NCBI RefSeq assembly: GCF_000178955.2 | Contig: NC_016631.1 | Location: forward strand, 5,766,001 to 5,830,000 | Reading direction: 5' to 3' | Length of the DNA: 64,000 bases | Source of the DNA: Granulicella mallensis MP5ACTX8 | Lineage (GTDB): Bacteria; Acidobacteriota; Terriglobia; Terriglobales; Acidobacteriaceae | Shown here: piece after piece, positions 52,895-62,089 of the stretch | Position numbering within the stretch: the first letter of the stretch is position 1 | Layout of the letters: each line of letters starts with the position of its first letter | Translations under genes and position numbers: made by a program | The notes under the pieces: model-generated | What the model was told of the DNA's origin: nothing | Databases searched by the model: none | The model's input: only the letters and a program-made list of their open reading frames with translations

Positions 52895-52922
52895 TGGAAT
52901 GTATACCGACCTCAATCCTGCC

Positions 52923-55900
52923 TTAGAAGCGGTATTTGGCCGAGAATTGGAACTGTCTTGCAGGGGAAAGCGAGGCCGTGATCTGACCGAAAGTAGTGCT
53001 GCTCACGGAGGCTGCCGGTTCTGCATAGCTCACGATATTGAACGCATTGAAGGCATCTACGCGGAACAGGATGACCTGCTCCTTATAGGTCCTGAACTCT
53101 TTGAACAGGGACATATCGATGATGCGGTATCCCGGCGCTCGCTCAGTGTTTACACGAGCGGTGCCGAACGTGTTGGTAAGGTCCGGGCCATAGGCGCATG
53201 GCTGTCTTACACCATTGACGACCTGTGCGCCCGTGCATGGGACCGCAGAAGGATCGGTACCAAACCAGTGGAGCAGGCTGCGGTTCCGAACAATCAACGG
53301 ACCGTATTGATTGGCACGGGCCGTGGAGTTGTTGGTGTTGGATACGTTCGTGCTGGTGATCGTCACCGGGAAACCGGAGTACAGGATGGCGTCTCCGGAG
53401 AGCTTCCAACCGCCGATCGCTTCATCCAGCACGCGGTTCCAGTGAGCGCCAAACTGCCTGCCATGTCCAAAAGGCAGTTGGTAGACAGCCGTAAAGTTGA
53501 CCGCATTCCGTGTATCGAAACCCGAGACACCGTAATCTCCATGCGGATCATAGACGTTTTGCGGGAATACGCTTGCACCATCCACACCAGTAACACCGTA
53601 GAACCCCGGATTGTTGGTCATGGATTTGGACCAGGTGTAGTTGAAGGTGTACTCCAGCCCATTGTTCTGCTGGTGGCGAATCGTCGTCTGCATCGCGTTG
53701 TAGTTCGAGTAGCCCTCGGACTGCGTGAGATAGACGAGGCCTCCTGCGCCAACGAGATTGAAGTACGGGCTCGAAGACGGCACATTCGGTGTCGTGTATT
53801 GATTGATGTTCTCGGGAACGATCAGGTGCTGCCCCAACTGTCCGACATAGGCAATCTGGGCGGAGGTATTGCTGTTGAGCAGAAACTGAGTCGTGAGGTT
53901 GAACTGCTGGATCAGAGCCGGGCGCAGCCGATGAGACCAGGCTTCGTAGCGCGTGCTGGAGACTTGAACGTTGCCCGGAGCCTGAGCAAATCCGTTCTCA
54001 ACCGGAGTCGGCGTTCCTCCAGAGGTTGCGGTCGGCGTCAAACCCGTGTTCGAAAACTGGAAAATAAAGGGAGCATTCTGCGAGAGACGGAGATTGGCTC
54101 CCGTGCCTTCGAGGTCGTCGGTAATGCCATAGCCGCCGCGGATAACCACGCCCGGATTCATCTGATAGGCGAAGCCGATACGAGGCATCCAACCAGCATA
54201 GAAAGGGTTATACAGGGCACGACTATTGCCGTTCTGTCCTGCAAACTCCAGGCAGTTCGGGCAGGAGGCAGGATTGTCGGTATTGACGTTAACTTCCTTG
54301 TTGTTGACCTCGTAGATGGGCTGGTCGTAGCCATAACGAAGACCCAGATTCAGGGTAAGGTTTGGCAGGATCTTCCAGTCATCCTGTGCGTAGAACGCCA
54401 GGCGGTATTGACGCTGTCCAACACGGCCGGAGACACCACTCACGCCCTGTGACGACGAGTCGTCCAGAACAAAGTCCGCATAACCATAGCCGGTAGTTTT
54501 GGGTCCCCCTACAACGGCAGCGGTCGCATTCTTGGTAAAAGCTCCGTTGTAGGAGAACTGTCCGAGAACACCATTGGTGCTGGGATAGTAGTTGTTCTGC
54601 TGATAGCGAAGAATCTCAGCACCGACCTTGATGATGTGTTTGCCGCGCAACCAGACCACGTTGTCGCCGTAGTCGAAGGTGTTGTCGTAATAAGTCGTGC
54701 CCGCGCCCTTGGTTCCGATGTTGCTCTCAGAGCTGGAGAAGTTCATCAGACTGAAGCCGGAATAAGGCTGGTCGGCAAAGGGAATGCCGACGGTCGCATT
54801 GCCGGACGTGCCAAATAGACCCGTGGAGTCGATCGGAGCGCCCTGAAGCCACGCTACGCGCGTGTAGCCGGCACGGAACTCGTTCTGTAGTGCGCTCGTG
54901 AAGGTGTGGACTTCGTTGATCACTCCACCGATGAAGGGGTACTCGTTCCCTCCAGGAAAGGTAATGGGCAACACAGTCTTCGGAGTCGCGTCCCAGGCAT
55001 CTCCCATGGAGAAGCGAGCGTTGATGCTGTCTTTCGTTCCCAGGACGTAGTCGATGCGCGTATCACCCTGGTTGTTGACCGTGACCGTCTTGGAAGAGCC
55101 GATATAGTTTCCTGAGTCGGGCGATGATGTTGGAGAAGAAAGAGCGTGGTTCGGCAAAGGATAGATCTCTGGATGCGCGAACAGGAACTTCGCTACAGGG
55201 TTGAGAATCGGAATCTGATTATTGACGTACGGCGTTGCAGGAGTAAGTCCATTGTGCGTGTCATAGAACTGCACATAGTTGGCCGGAAGAAGGCCTGTAT
55301 TTCCTGATCCCAGGAATTCGGAGAAATCGCCAGTGCGCATCCTGGCGGTTGGCACGGTAGCCGTTGCAGAGCCTCCGGCGCTGTTTCTGTAGCCTTCATA
55401 GTCCACAAAGAAGAAGAGCTTATCTTTATAAATCGGACCGCCGAACGTTGCGCCGAACTGGTTCTGATGAAAGAAACCTTTGGGGGTGTGGTTGTAGTTA
55501 TTGCTCCAGAGGTTCGCCGTCAGGTCCTGGTTCTCATAAAACGAGTACAGGCTGCCGTGGAACTTATTCGTTCCCCCTTTGGTCACCATAATGACTTCGC
55601 CACCATTGACGTTGCCATACTCGGCACTGGCATTGCCGGTAATGACGCGAATCTCCTGCAGAGCCTCAGGCGCGGGGTTGTAGCCGATGACATTGTTCAG
55701 TGTTTCGTTGATTTCGACGCCATCAAGAACGTAATTATTGGTCTGCTGCCGATTGCCGTTGAAAGAAGGGATCGAAGTAGGGGTCAGGTCTCGCTCTGTT
55801 CCATTCGTGCCGCCGACGAGGTCATAGGTAGGATTGACCGCACCAGCTACGAACATCGTCGCCGCAGAGAAATTCTGACCGCTCAGCGGAAGACTTTCCA

Positions 55901-56342
55901 GAGTGTTCGCGGTGATCGTAGTGCCAAGGGCGGAGTCCTGGGTCTGGAGCACAGAACCGGAGTCGGCAGCGACATCGACGGTCGTAGTAACTTCGCCGAC
56001 CTGGAGCTTTAAGTCGATCTTGGCGATCTGGTCGATCTCCAGGGTGAAGGGACGATCCGCGGTAACACTGAAGCCAGGTTTGGTAGCTGAAACCACATAG
56101 GTGCCGATGGGCAAAACCTGAAGGTTATAGGTGCCGCTGCGGTCTGTGCGGGTAGTCGTCACGACGTTGGTATCGACATTGCGAGCCATAATCTTTGCGT
56201 CTGCAACAGCCGCTCCGCTCTGATCCACAACGAGGCCGCGAATAGACCCTGTTACCGTCTGCGCCCGAGCTACATGACAAACGCTGGCAAGCACCAGCAG
56301 CATTACGACCCATACGGTACAACACTTGAAACGCGTCAACAT
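52923..56342 (-). CDS. TonB-dependent receptor (Oar-like), carboxypeptidase-regulatory N-terminal domain
   Basis: 1139 residues. The signal peptide ends HVARAQ near residue 28. The carboxypeptidase-regulatory-like domain (about 30-110: GSIRGLVVDQSGAAVADAKIMAR, then RSGTYNLQVLPIGTYVVSATKPGF) precedes the plug (about 115-260, SLPLSGQNFSAATMFVAGA, NNYVLDGVEIN, ITGNASAEYGNVNGGEVIMVTKGG). A long beta barrel ends in the usual aromatic terminus YRF. It takes up or binds a large substrate in the outer membrane with TonB energy; no SusD-like partner is encoded beside it, so glycan use is unproven. GGGGAG lies before ATG 56342. A paralog of similar layout sits upstream. Confidence 0.93.
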   Translation of the reverse strand: MLTRFKCCTVWVVMLLVLASVCHVARAQTVTGSIRGLVVDQSGAAVADAKIMARNVDTNVVTTTRTDRSGTYNLQVLPIGTYVVSATKPGFSVTADRPFTLEIDQIAKIDLKLQVGEVTTTVDVAADSGSVLQTQDSALGTTITANTLESLPLSGQNFSAATMFVAGAVNPTYDLVGGTNGTERDLTPTSIPSFNGNRQQTNNYVLDGVEINETLNNVIGYNPAPEALQEIRVITGNASAEYGNVNGGEVIMVTKGGTNKFHGSLYSFYENQDLTANLWSNNYNHTPKGFFHQNQFGATFGGPIYKDKLFFFVDYEGYRNSAGGSATATVPTARMRTGDFSEFLGSGNTGLLPANYVQFYDTHNGLTPATPYVNNQIPILNPVAKFLFAHPEIYPLPNHALSSPTSSPDSGNYIGSSKTVTVNNQGDTRIDYVLGTKDSINARFSMGDAWDATPKTVLPITFPGGNEYPFIGGVINEVHTFTSALQNEFRAGYTRVAWLQGAPIDSTGLFGTSGNATVGIPFADQPYSGFSLMNFSSSESNIGTKGAGTTYYDNTFDYGDNVVWLRGKHIIKVGAEILRYQQNNYYPSTNGVLGQFSYNGAFTKNATAAVVGGPKTTGYGYADFVLDDSSSQGVSGVSGRVGQRQYRLAFYAQDDWKILPNLTLNLGLRYGYDQPIYEVNNKEVNVNTDNPASCPNCLEFAGQNGNSRALYNPFYAGWMPRIGFAYQMNPGVVIRGGYGITDDLEGTGANLRLSQNAPFIFQFSNTGLTPTATSGGTPTPVENGFAQAPGNVQVSSTRYEAWSHRLRPALIQQFNLTTQFLLNSNTSAQIAYVGQLGQHLIVPENINQYTTPNVPSSSPYFNLVGAGGLVYLTQSEGYSNYNAMQTTIRHQQNNGLEYTFNYTWSKSMTNNPGFYGVTGVDGASVFPQNVYDPHGDYGVSGFDTRNAVNFTAVYQLPFGHGRQFGAHWNRVLDEAIGGWKLSGDAILYSGFPVTITSTNVSNTNNSTARANQYGPLIVRNRSLLHWFGTDPSAVPCTGAQVVNGVRQPCAYGPDLTNTFGTARVNTERAPGYRIIDMSLFKEFRTYKEQVILFRVDAFNAFNIVSYAEPAASVSSTTFGQITASLSPARQFQFSAKYRF

Positions 56343-57216
56343 AAAAAGGCTCCCCTAAAATACCCGACAGCTTCTTGCAAAAGCTCTACCAACGTCTCAC
56401 CCTGATCCCATGCAAACTACGACCAGAGAATCCTCGGCTCCGCCAGAACCGGCAAATATCCCGCGCAAAAGCGCGCCGTCTCCACGATGCACATAAACCT
56501 GGTGGCCGGCTGCTCTATCTGGTCCTCCGGCCTTGCCCTCAACACCCACTTCAGCAATCAGGAAAATAAAAAAGATGCCACAGCCGCTGAGATCCGGGAG
56601 ATCACTGGCTGCGTTGGTCTTCTGGTTACGGATTCCGATAAGTCCAGGTTCCGTTTTGCTGAAATGAAGATTCCATTATGCGCTGAAATTGTTTTTCCTG
56701 CGATTTCCTTTCAGGAAGGAATCAGCAGTTTTACCTGTCGATACTGAGGATCGGCTCAAAGAGCCGTCGAATAAAAGAACGATAAACAATACAGCGCGAA
56801 GCGCGTTCCCTGACGATTTAGAGCGAATATCAAGCTCGCTGCATGCATAGTTTTTGTTTTGCATTTCCCCACAGAAGCGTCATCCTGAGCGGAGCGTCCC
56901 GGTATTTGGGGACGCGGAGTCGAAGGACCCCGAGGGTTGACCTCTTACCTATACCCTTTGCCCCTTTTCAACCTCAAGCGCTCGAGCCTGGATTTTCGTG
57001 CTGGAAAAGGTCCCGACCTCTTGGGAGAGATTAAGTCCTTCGGGGTCCTTCGACTCCGCACCTCGCAAAAAGCGCGAGGGCTCCGCTCAGGATGACGTCT
57101 CTGTGGGCGAACAAAATAGGAGATTCGTTGTTGTTCCGATTCCTCAGGACACTGCCCAAAGCCCCATTCTCTCCTGCTCCTGATTCCGTAGCCTCAAGGC
57201 GATTGCCGCCCCCACC
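56343..57216. other. Intergenic region between the TonB receptor genes
   Basis: 874 bases between the two receptor genes on the same strand. It holds repeat copy B (56867-57110). The parts 56343-56866 and 57111-57216 show no gene I would accept; a few small frames are not supported by codon pattern or ribosome sites. A promoter for the 52923 gene should lie near 56343-56450, but I cannot place its elements. Confidence 0.55.
56867..57110. repeat. Palindromic dispersed element, copy B (full length)
   Basis: About 244 bp. Outer inverted repeats are CCCACAG..GTCATCCTGAGCGGAG and its near-complement at 57081-57107 (two mismatches in 27). The inner inverted pair GAGTCGAAGGACCCCGA/TCGGGGTCCTTCGACTC flanks the core. 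The core has TATACCCTTTGCCCCTTTTC, CGCTCGAGCC and TTCGTGCTGGAAAAGGTCCC, shared with copy A at 24367 across its whole length. Confidence 0.88.
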
Positions 57217-60200
57217 CTAGAAATCCAGCCGCAGACCAAACTGCATACGCCGGTACGTGGAGACCGTTGAGTTATAGGCGCCGAAGGCCTGGTTGGCGAT
57301 ATGCGCGGTCAATCCATTCCCGCTGACGTCAAAGCGAGCGGAATTGGTGACGTTATAAACCTCAGCCGCAAACCTGAGCTTTAGCCTGCTCCCCATATTC
57401 CAGCTCTTGGTGAGCGAGGAGTCGATGTCGAAGATGCCGTCGCCGCGAAAGTTATTGCGCTGTCCTGCCTCTCCTGCATAAGGAAGCCGAACAGGACCGT
57501 TGCCGGTGTAAATGCCGCTCGTAACAGCACTGGTGGTAGCGGCATCGAAGACGTGGGGAATGCCAGCGACAAAGTTTTTCTTCGTATTGACGTTGCCCAC
57601 TTTGAACGCAAAGCCCGGATCGTTATAGTTCGTCGGGAACGCGGGCGAGTTGAGCGTGAAGGGCAATCCGCTGGTCCAGCGAGCAAGGCCGGACCACTGC
57701 CAGCCGCCAATAAAAGCGTCCACGATGTGCTTCGAGCTACCAAGCAAAGCCCTGTTACGACCGACGGGCAGGACATAGACCCAGTCCCCGGTGATCAGGC
57801 TACGGGTGTCGAAGTCCGAAGGTCCCTTGTTGAGCTTGGGATTCCAGGTGTTCTGAATCGCGAAGTTGGTATACGAGCCGTCCGTGTTCCCTTCCTGGCT
57901 GGCGCGCTCCGTCTCTGAGCCCATATCGAGCGACTTGGAGAAGGTGTAGCTGGCATCAATCGTCAGGCCGTGCGAAGCAGGGTGGCGGAGCGTGAACTGC
58001 AGGGCGTTATAGGAGCTGGTCCCGATGGAATCCCACGCATAGAGCGAGGAGAACTGGCTGCTCCAGAAGCGGGATTGCGCGGGGCCGTTGGCGAAACAAC
58101 TGCACACCATGTTCTCCAGCAGTGCGAGAGAGAAGGTCTCACCGTTGGTATAGCGCTCAGGAGCCCACGTGTTATTGAAGACTGACTGGGTGGCACTCTC
58201 CCCCGGGTAGTCGAGGCCCTTCATATAGGGAAAGACATTCTCGAAGTATGGAATAGGCGCAACATTCGCCACCTTCTGAGTGCTTCCGTTGAACTTTCCA
58301 TAGGGTGCAGCATCCACCGCAGCAGAGAGCTTGGCAGCAGCGGTGAAGTAATCGCCGCCCCCCTGAGGGTCGACGTAGTTAACCGGTTCCGCCATGTCGA
58401 CCTGCTGGAGGAGATGACGTCCTAGACGACCGACGTAGGCCTCCTCAAAGACGAAGCCCTTGGGGAATTCATGCTGGATCGAGACGTTGAAAGCCTCGGC
58501 ATAGGGAGTCTTGAGGCGGTTGTCGAGACCCCATTCGATCCCGAATCCATCGGCCGGAGGCGTAAATGGAAAGGATTGAGTCGGAGAAAGGGCCGGCAGA
58601 GGAATATTGGGAAGGTTGTGTGGGCCGGTAAAGCGGGGAGCAGTTTCGAAGCCCAGTTGCCCAGCCTGGTTGGAGCTGAAGGCGCTGACACCGAAGGAGC
58701 CTTCCTGGTCGAAGGAGTTCACGAGGGCCTCGCCGTAGTGATCAAAGTACATGCCGAAGCTGGCCCGGATGGACGTCTTGGGATCGGGTGCAAAGACCAC
58801 CCCGATACGAGGCGCGAAGTTGGCCTTCTGCTTGGGCCAGTAACCCGGCTTTCCGTTGGCCTTACCAGCCGGGGCAAAGGAGATCAAAGGCTCGTAGATC
58901 TGTCCCTGCTGTGCGGCGGATTCGCGCTCCTTGTACCAGGCATCGGTATCGATCGTTGGCGCGACCTGCTGGCCATTGGTCTCATAGGGAGTCTGCAGGA
59001 CGGTATGCCGCACGCCAAAGGTAAACGTCAGGTTGGAACGGGCGTGCCAGGTGTCCTGCAGAAAATATTCAAATTCGTTGTCGCGGAAACTCTTATTGAC
59101 GAAGCCCCCATCGGGTATGGCCGTGGCAGAGTTAGGACCAGTCACCTGGTAGTTGTAGAAGTTCGTAAGCTCCGGAACTACGCCCATGAGGCCGCTGTAC
59201 GCGTACATCCAGGAGTTCGTAAAGTTTGCGTTGATGCCGCCAGCCGGGAGCGGCAAGGTAGAAGCGTTGGCATAGGCGGGATTGGTTTCGGCGCTATCGA
59301 AGGAGTTCGCATCGGTGCCGTGCTGGTTGGTAATCATGCGCCAGTTGCCGCCAAACGCAAAGGTGTGCGAGCCCTTGTTCCAGTTCAAGGTGTCGGTGAT
59401 GTTGTTCACCGGGACATGAAGGATGGTGTTGCGGGTCAGCGCTGTGGGTTGGGTAAATCCAACGACAGTAACGTAATCGCCGGCGCCCTGCCCGCTGATC
59501 TGGTATCCCTGGCGAATGTAGCCATAACGCAGGTCATTGACGATGCGGGCAGTAGGAATCCAGGTATAACCGGCGGAGATCCCTTTCGTGTTGTCGTCTG
59601 TGTAGCTGGCAGCAGGCTGCCCAGGAAGATTCTCCGGTGCGGACGTCGTGTCCTTCTGCAGGTTTCCGCGAACGAAGATATGGTTCGCACCATTCGGGTT
59701 GTAGTCGATCTTGAGGATGCTCGTATTGAGAGTAGAGGGCGCCGGCGACGTAAAGATATATGCGCCGCTGTTGAGTCCGTCGCCGAGAATGGGATTCGAC
59801 GTAGGCGCAACGGCAGGCACGTTCGCATAGTAGGCGAGGATGGCAGCATTGGCTCCGGGGCCCGCAGGGCAGACCGGCGCTCCATTGAACGTATTGCCGG
59901 TGCAGGCTGAATCCAGCTTCGCAACCTGCGCAGCAGTCAACGTCTGGACATTCCCATTGAGGTCGGGGTAACTCAACTCTCCCTGCATAAAGGTGGTCGT
60001 GGGTACCGTGTCCTTGACGACCGCATCGATGGCCTGGCGCTGTCCTTCGTAGTTGAAGAAGTAGAAGAGCTTGTCCTTCTTGATGGGCCCGCCGATGCTG
60101 CCGCCAAAGGTGTTCAGAACATACTTCTGGGGGATATTCGGTTGTGCCGGCGAAGTAGCCAGCTGATCGTACTTGTTGAAAAAATCGTTGGCGACAGTGT

Positions 60201-60975
60201 TCGTAGGGCGGTAGTACTCATACAGTGCGCCATGGTACTGATTGGTTCCGGACTTGGTGACCAGATTGATCTGAGCACCGGAGGAGCGGCCCGCCTCAGC
60301 GGTGCCATTGGAGGTCGTGACGCGAAACTCCTCGGTGGAATCGAGGGTAGAGCGCAGGATACCGGTGAAGGCTGTGCCATTAATCTGATCGTTGTCATCC
60401 AGACCGTCCAGCGTAATGTTGCCCTGGTCCGAGCGGCCTCCGGCAACGGAGCCCTGGCGGCTATCGGCAGTGCTCGCAGTCTGTCCCAGATAGAGCACGC
60501 CAGGCTGCAGGCTGAGCAGGGAGACGGGATTGCGGCCCTCCATCGGCAGTGCCTGGATCGTCGTGTTTCCGACGGAGTTGCCCATGCTGGCATCCGTAAG
60601 ATTGAGGGTTTGGGTGGCCGCGCTAACGTCCACCGTTATGGTGTCGGACTTTACGCTGAGGGTAAAGTCGATAGTGGCCGGCTGGTTGACGAGCAGTTCG
60701 GCAGTCCGGTTCTGCGGAGCAAAGCCACCGGCAGTAAGGGTAATGAGGTAGTGCGCCGGAGCGATGACCGGAAAGATGTAAAAGCCGGAGGCATTGGTGA
60801 CAGCACGATAGGTATTGTTGGTCGCATTGTCCAGAAGCGTAACGGAGGTGCCCGGAACCAGTGCACCGCTCGAATCCTTCACAACCCCGCGTAGTGAAGT
60901 CGTTGCGGTTTGAGAAACGGCGCTAACCGTACAAAGACAAATCAACATCAGGACAACTGCACGAACACCACCCAT
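57217..60975 (-). CDS. TonB-dependent receptor (Oar-like), carboxypeptidase-regulatory N-terminal domain, paralog 2
   Basis: 1252 residues. The signal peptide ends near SAVSQ (about residue 22). The carboxypeptidase-regulatory-like domain (about 25-105: SLRGVVKDSSGALVPGTSVTLLDN, then ASGFYIFPVIAPAHYLITLTAGGF), the plug (about 110-250: ALPMEGRNPVSLLSLQPGVLY, ITLDGLDDNDQ, TSNGTAEAGRSSGAQINLVTKSG) and a large barrel ending in LDF follow. It shares layout with the receptor at 52923 but is clearly diverged. It likely imports or binds an unknown large compound. GGAGGGG lies nine bases before ATG 60975; TTG 60978 is also possible. Confidence 0.93.
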   Translation of the reverse strand: MGGVRAVVLMLICLCTVSAVSQTATTSLRGVVKDSSGALVPGTSVTLLDNATNNTYRAVTNASGFYIFPVIAPAHYLITLTAGGFAPQNRTAELLVNQPATIDFTLSVKSDTITVDVSAATQTLNLTDASMGNSVGNTTIQALPMEGRNPVSLLSLQPGVLYLGQTASTADSRQGSVAGGRSDQGNITLDGLDDNDQINGTAFTGILRSTLDSTEEFRVTTSNGTAEAGRSSGAQINLVTKSGTNQYHGALYEYYRPTNTVANDFFNKYDQLATSPAQPNIPQKYVLNTFGGSIGGPIKKDKLFYFFNYEGQRQAIDAVVKDTVPTTTFMQGELSYPDLNGNVQTLTAAQVAKLDSACTGNTFNGAPVCPAGPGANAAILAYYANVPAVAPTSNPILGDGLNSGAYIFTSPAPSTLNTSILKIDYNPNGANHIFVRGNLQKDTTSAPENLPGQPAASYTDDNTKGISAGYTWIPTARIVNDLRYGYIRQGYQISGQGAGDYVTVVGFTQPTALTRNTILHVPVNNITDTLNWNKGSHTFAFGGNWRMITNQHGTDANSFDSAETNPAYANASTLPLPAGGINANFTNSWMYAYSGLMGVVPELTNFYNYQVTGPNSATAIPDGGFVNKSFRDNEFEYFLQDTWHARSNLTFTFGVRHTVLQTPYETNGQQVAPTIDTDAWYKERESAAQQGQIYEPLISFAPAGKANGKPGYWPKQKANFAPRIGVVFAPDPKTSIRASFGMYFDHYGEALVNSFDQEGSFGVSAFSSNQAGQLGFETAPRFTGPHNLPNIPLPALSPTQSFPFTPPADGFGIEWGLDNRLKTPYAEAFNVSIQHEFPKGFVFEEAYVGRLGRHLLQQVDMAEPVNYVDPQGGGDYFTAAAKLSAAVDAAPYGKFNGSTQKVANVAPIPYFENVFPYMKGLDYPGESATQSVFNNTWAPERYTNGETFSLALLENMVCSCFANGPAQSRFWSSQFSSLYAWDSIGTSSYNALQFTLRHPASHGLTIDASYTFSKSLDMGSETERASQEGNTDGSYTNFAIQNTWNPKLNKGPSDFDTRSLITGDWVYVLPVGRNRALLGSSKHIVDAFIGGWQWSGLARWTSGLPFTLNSPAFPTNYNDPGFAFKVGNVNTKKNFVAGIPHVFDAATTSAVTSGIYTGNGPVRLPYAGEAGQRNNFRGDGIFDIDSSLTKSWNMGSRLKLRFAAEVYNVTNSARFDVSGNGLTAHIANQAFGAYNSTVSTYRRMQFGLRLDF

Positions 60976-61246
60976 CAAAAAACCCCTCCAGAGAGATAAC
61001 GGTCAAGCAGCGTGTTGCCGCGCCTCTTTAGAAATGAGTTTTGACAAGAAATGCAGTAGATACACCAGGGCTACCGGGGGCGCGTGCTGCTCAATCATGA
61101 ACCTTTGAAAGATAGAGACGTACGCCAACGGGAAATTGACGCAGGCTCGTTCTCAGGTGACGGGCAGGGACATCAGTCGCTAGATTCTTGTTTTGAAGGG
61201 GCGGGCCTTCAGCGTTAGCTTGAACCTGAGAATTTGAGGGCACGCC

Positions 61247-61726
61247 CTAACAGGCGCCAGTCCCCTGCAATCCCGAACCAGGATTCTCCAGCAGCCGGAG
61301 CATACTCGAGGAAAACACGCCGTAGGGACGGACTCCAGGCTGAATGACGTAGTGCCAGGTCACCCAGGCCAGCGCGACAAGAACGATCAGAAGCAGCAGC
61401 ACGCCCCACCAGCGCTGGCGCATGCCCGTTCCCATCTGTACGCGATTGCGCTTTACGTTTTCCGCAAAGACCGCCCAGTCCCGCTCATCGCTACTGGTAT
61501 GGGTGCTGGCGGCAAACCGCGCGAGCCACGACTCCTCCGCGATTCCCAGGTGGCGGCAGTAGCTGCTGACAATCCCCTTATTGAAGACGCCACCGGGCAG
61601 GCCGCTGAAGTTGTCGGCCTCCAGGGCGCACAAAAAGCGCGACGGCACCTTTGTGCCCTGTGCGAGCTCTTCCAGCGACACCCCGCGGTTTTCACGTTCC
61701 AGTTGCAAGTCTCTGCCGAAGGACAC
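61247..61726 (-). CDS. Membrane-anchored helix-turn-helix (RodZ-like) protein
   Basis: 159 residues. A RodZ-type HTH domain spans about 5-70 (LQLERENRGVSLEELAQGTKVPSRFLCALEADNF and GGVFNKGIVSSYCRHLGI). A charged linker follows, then one membrane helix at about 107-126 (WWGVLLLLIVLVALAWVTW) and a short outer tail. RodZ-like proteins tie MreB or act as membrane-bound regulators; this one lacks the usual long periplasmic domain. The start is GTG 61726 with GGAG seven bases upstream. It precedes the receptor at 60975 on the same strand by about 270 bases, so a regulatory link is possible but untested. Confidence 0.83.
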   Translation of the reverse strand: MSFGRDLQLERENRGVSLEELAQGTKVPSRFLCALEADNFSGLPGGVFNKGIVSSYCRHLGIAEESWLARFAASTHTSSDERDWAVFAENVKRNRVQMGTGMRQRWWGVLLLLIVLVALAWVTWHYVIQPGVRPYGVFSSSMLRLLENPGSGLQGTGAC

Positions 61727-62089
61727 CTTCGATCTCCAACGGTTCGGCCTATGCGAACCGTGTCGCCATACTGGCGGACCCGATCACTGCTACAAGAGCA
61801 GATCGACATTACTGTGGCCCTGCGAAGACCGTGCCGTGGCGCTCCTGGAGCCCACGCAAGTATCTTTCGCTCCTGTATCTACCTCTTGTGAAACCGTCTG
61901 CCCCCATTACCTGTTCCGGAAGGAGCCAGCATATATCCCATGCCAGAATGCCACGAACTATATAAAGATCGCGAATGAGCATTCACTACCGCACCTAAAT
62001 CGTTACGGGTGCTTCCACTCATACTAATAAAGAAGTTACCCCCGACTGCAAACTCGCAATCGAAGCGTTTGTTATTCTGAAGCAACTTG
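61727..62089. other. Intergenic region between divergent HTH and acyltransferase genes
   Basis: 363 bases between two divergent starts. It must contain both promoters; the AT-rich part near 61960-62080 is the likeliest place. I see no repeat, gene or palindrome I would name. Confidence 0.5.

Noticed and set aside
52899-54452. Plus-strand frame antisense to the first TonB receptor; a similar one at 58471-59910
   Set aside because: The real genes on the minus strand have the signal peptide, plug and barrel; the antisense frames have no family features.
56487-56747. 86-codon frame between the TonB receptors
   Set aside because: No ribosome site, no family features, and codon choice unlike coding regions here.
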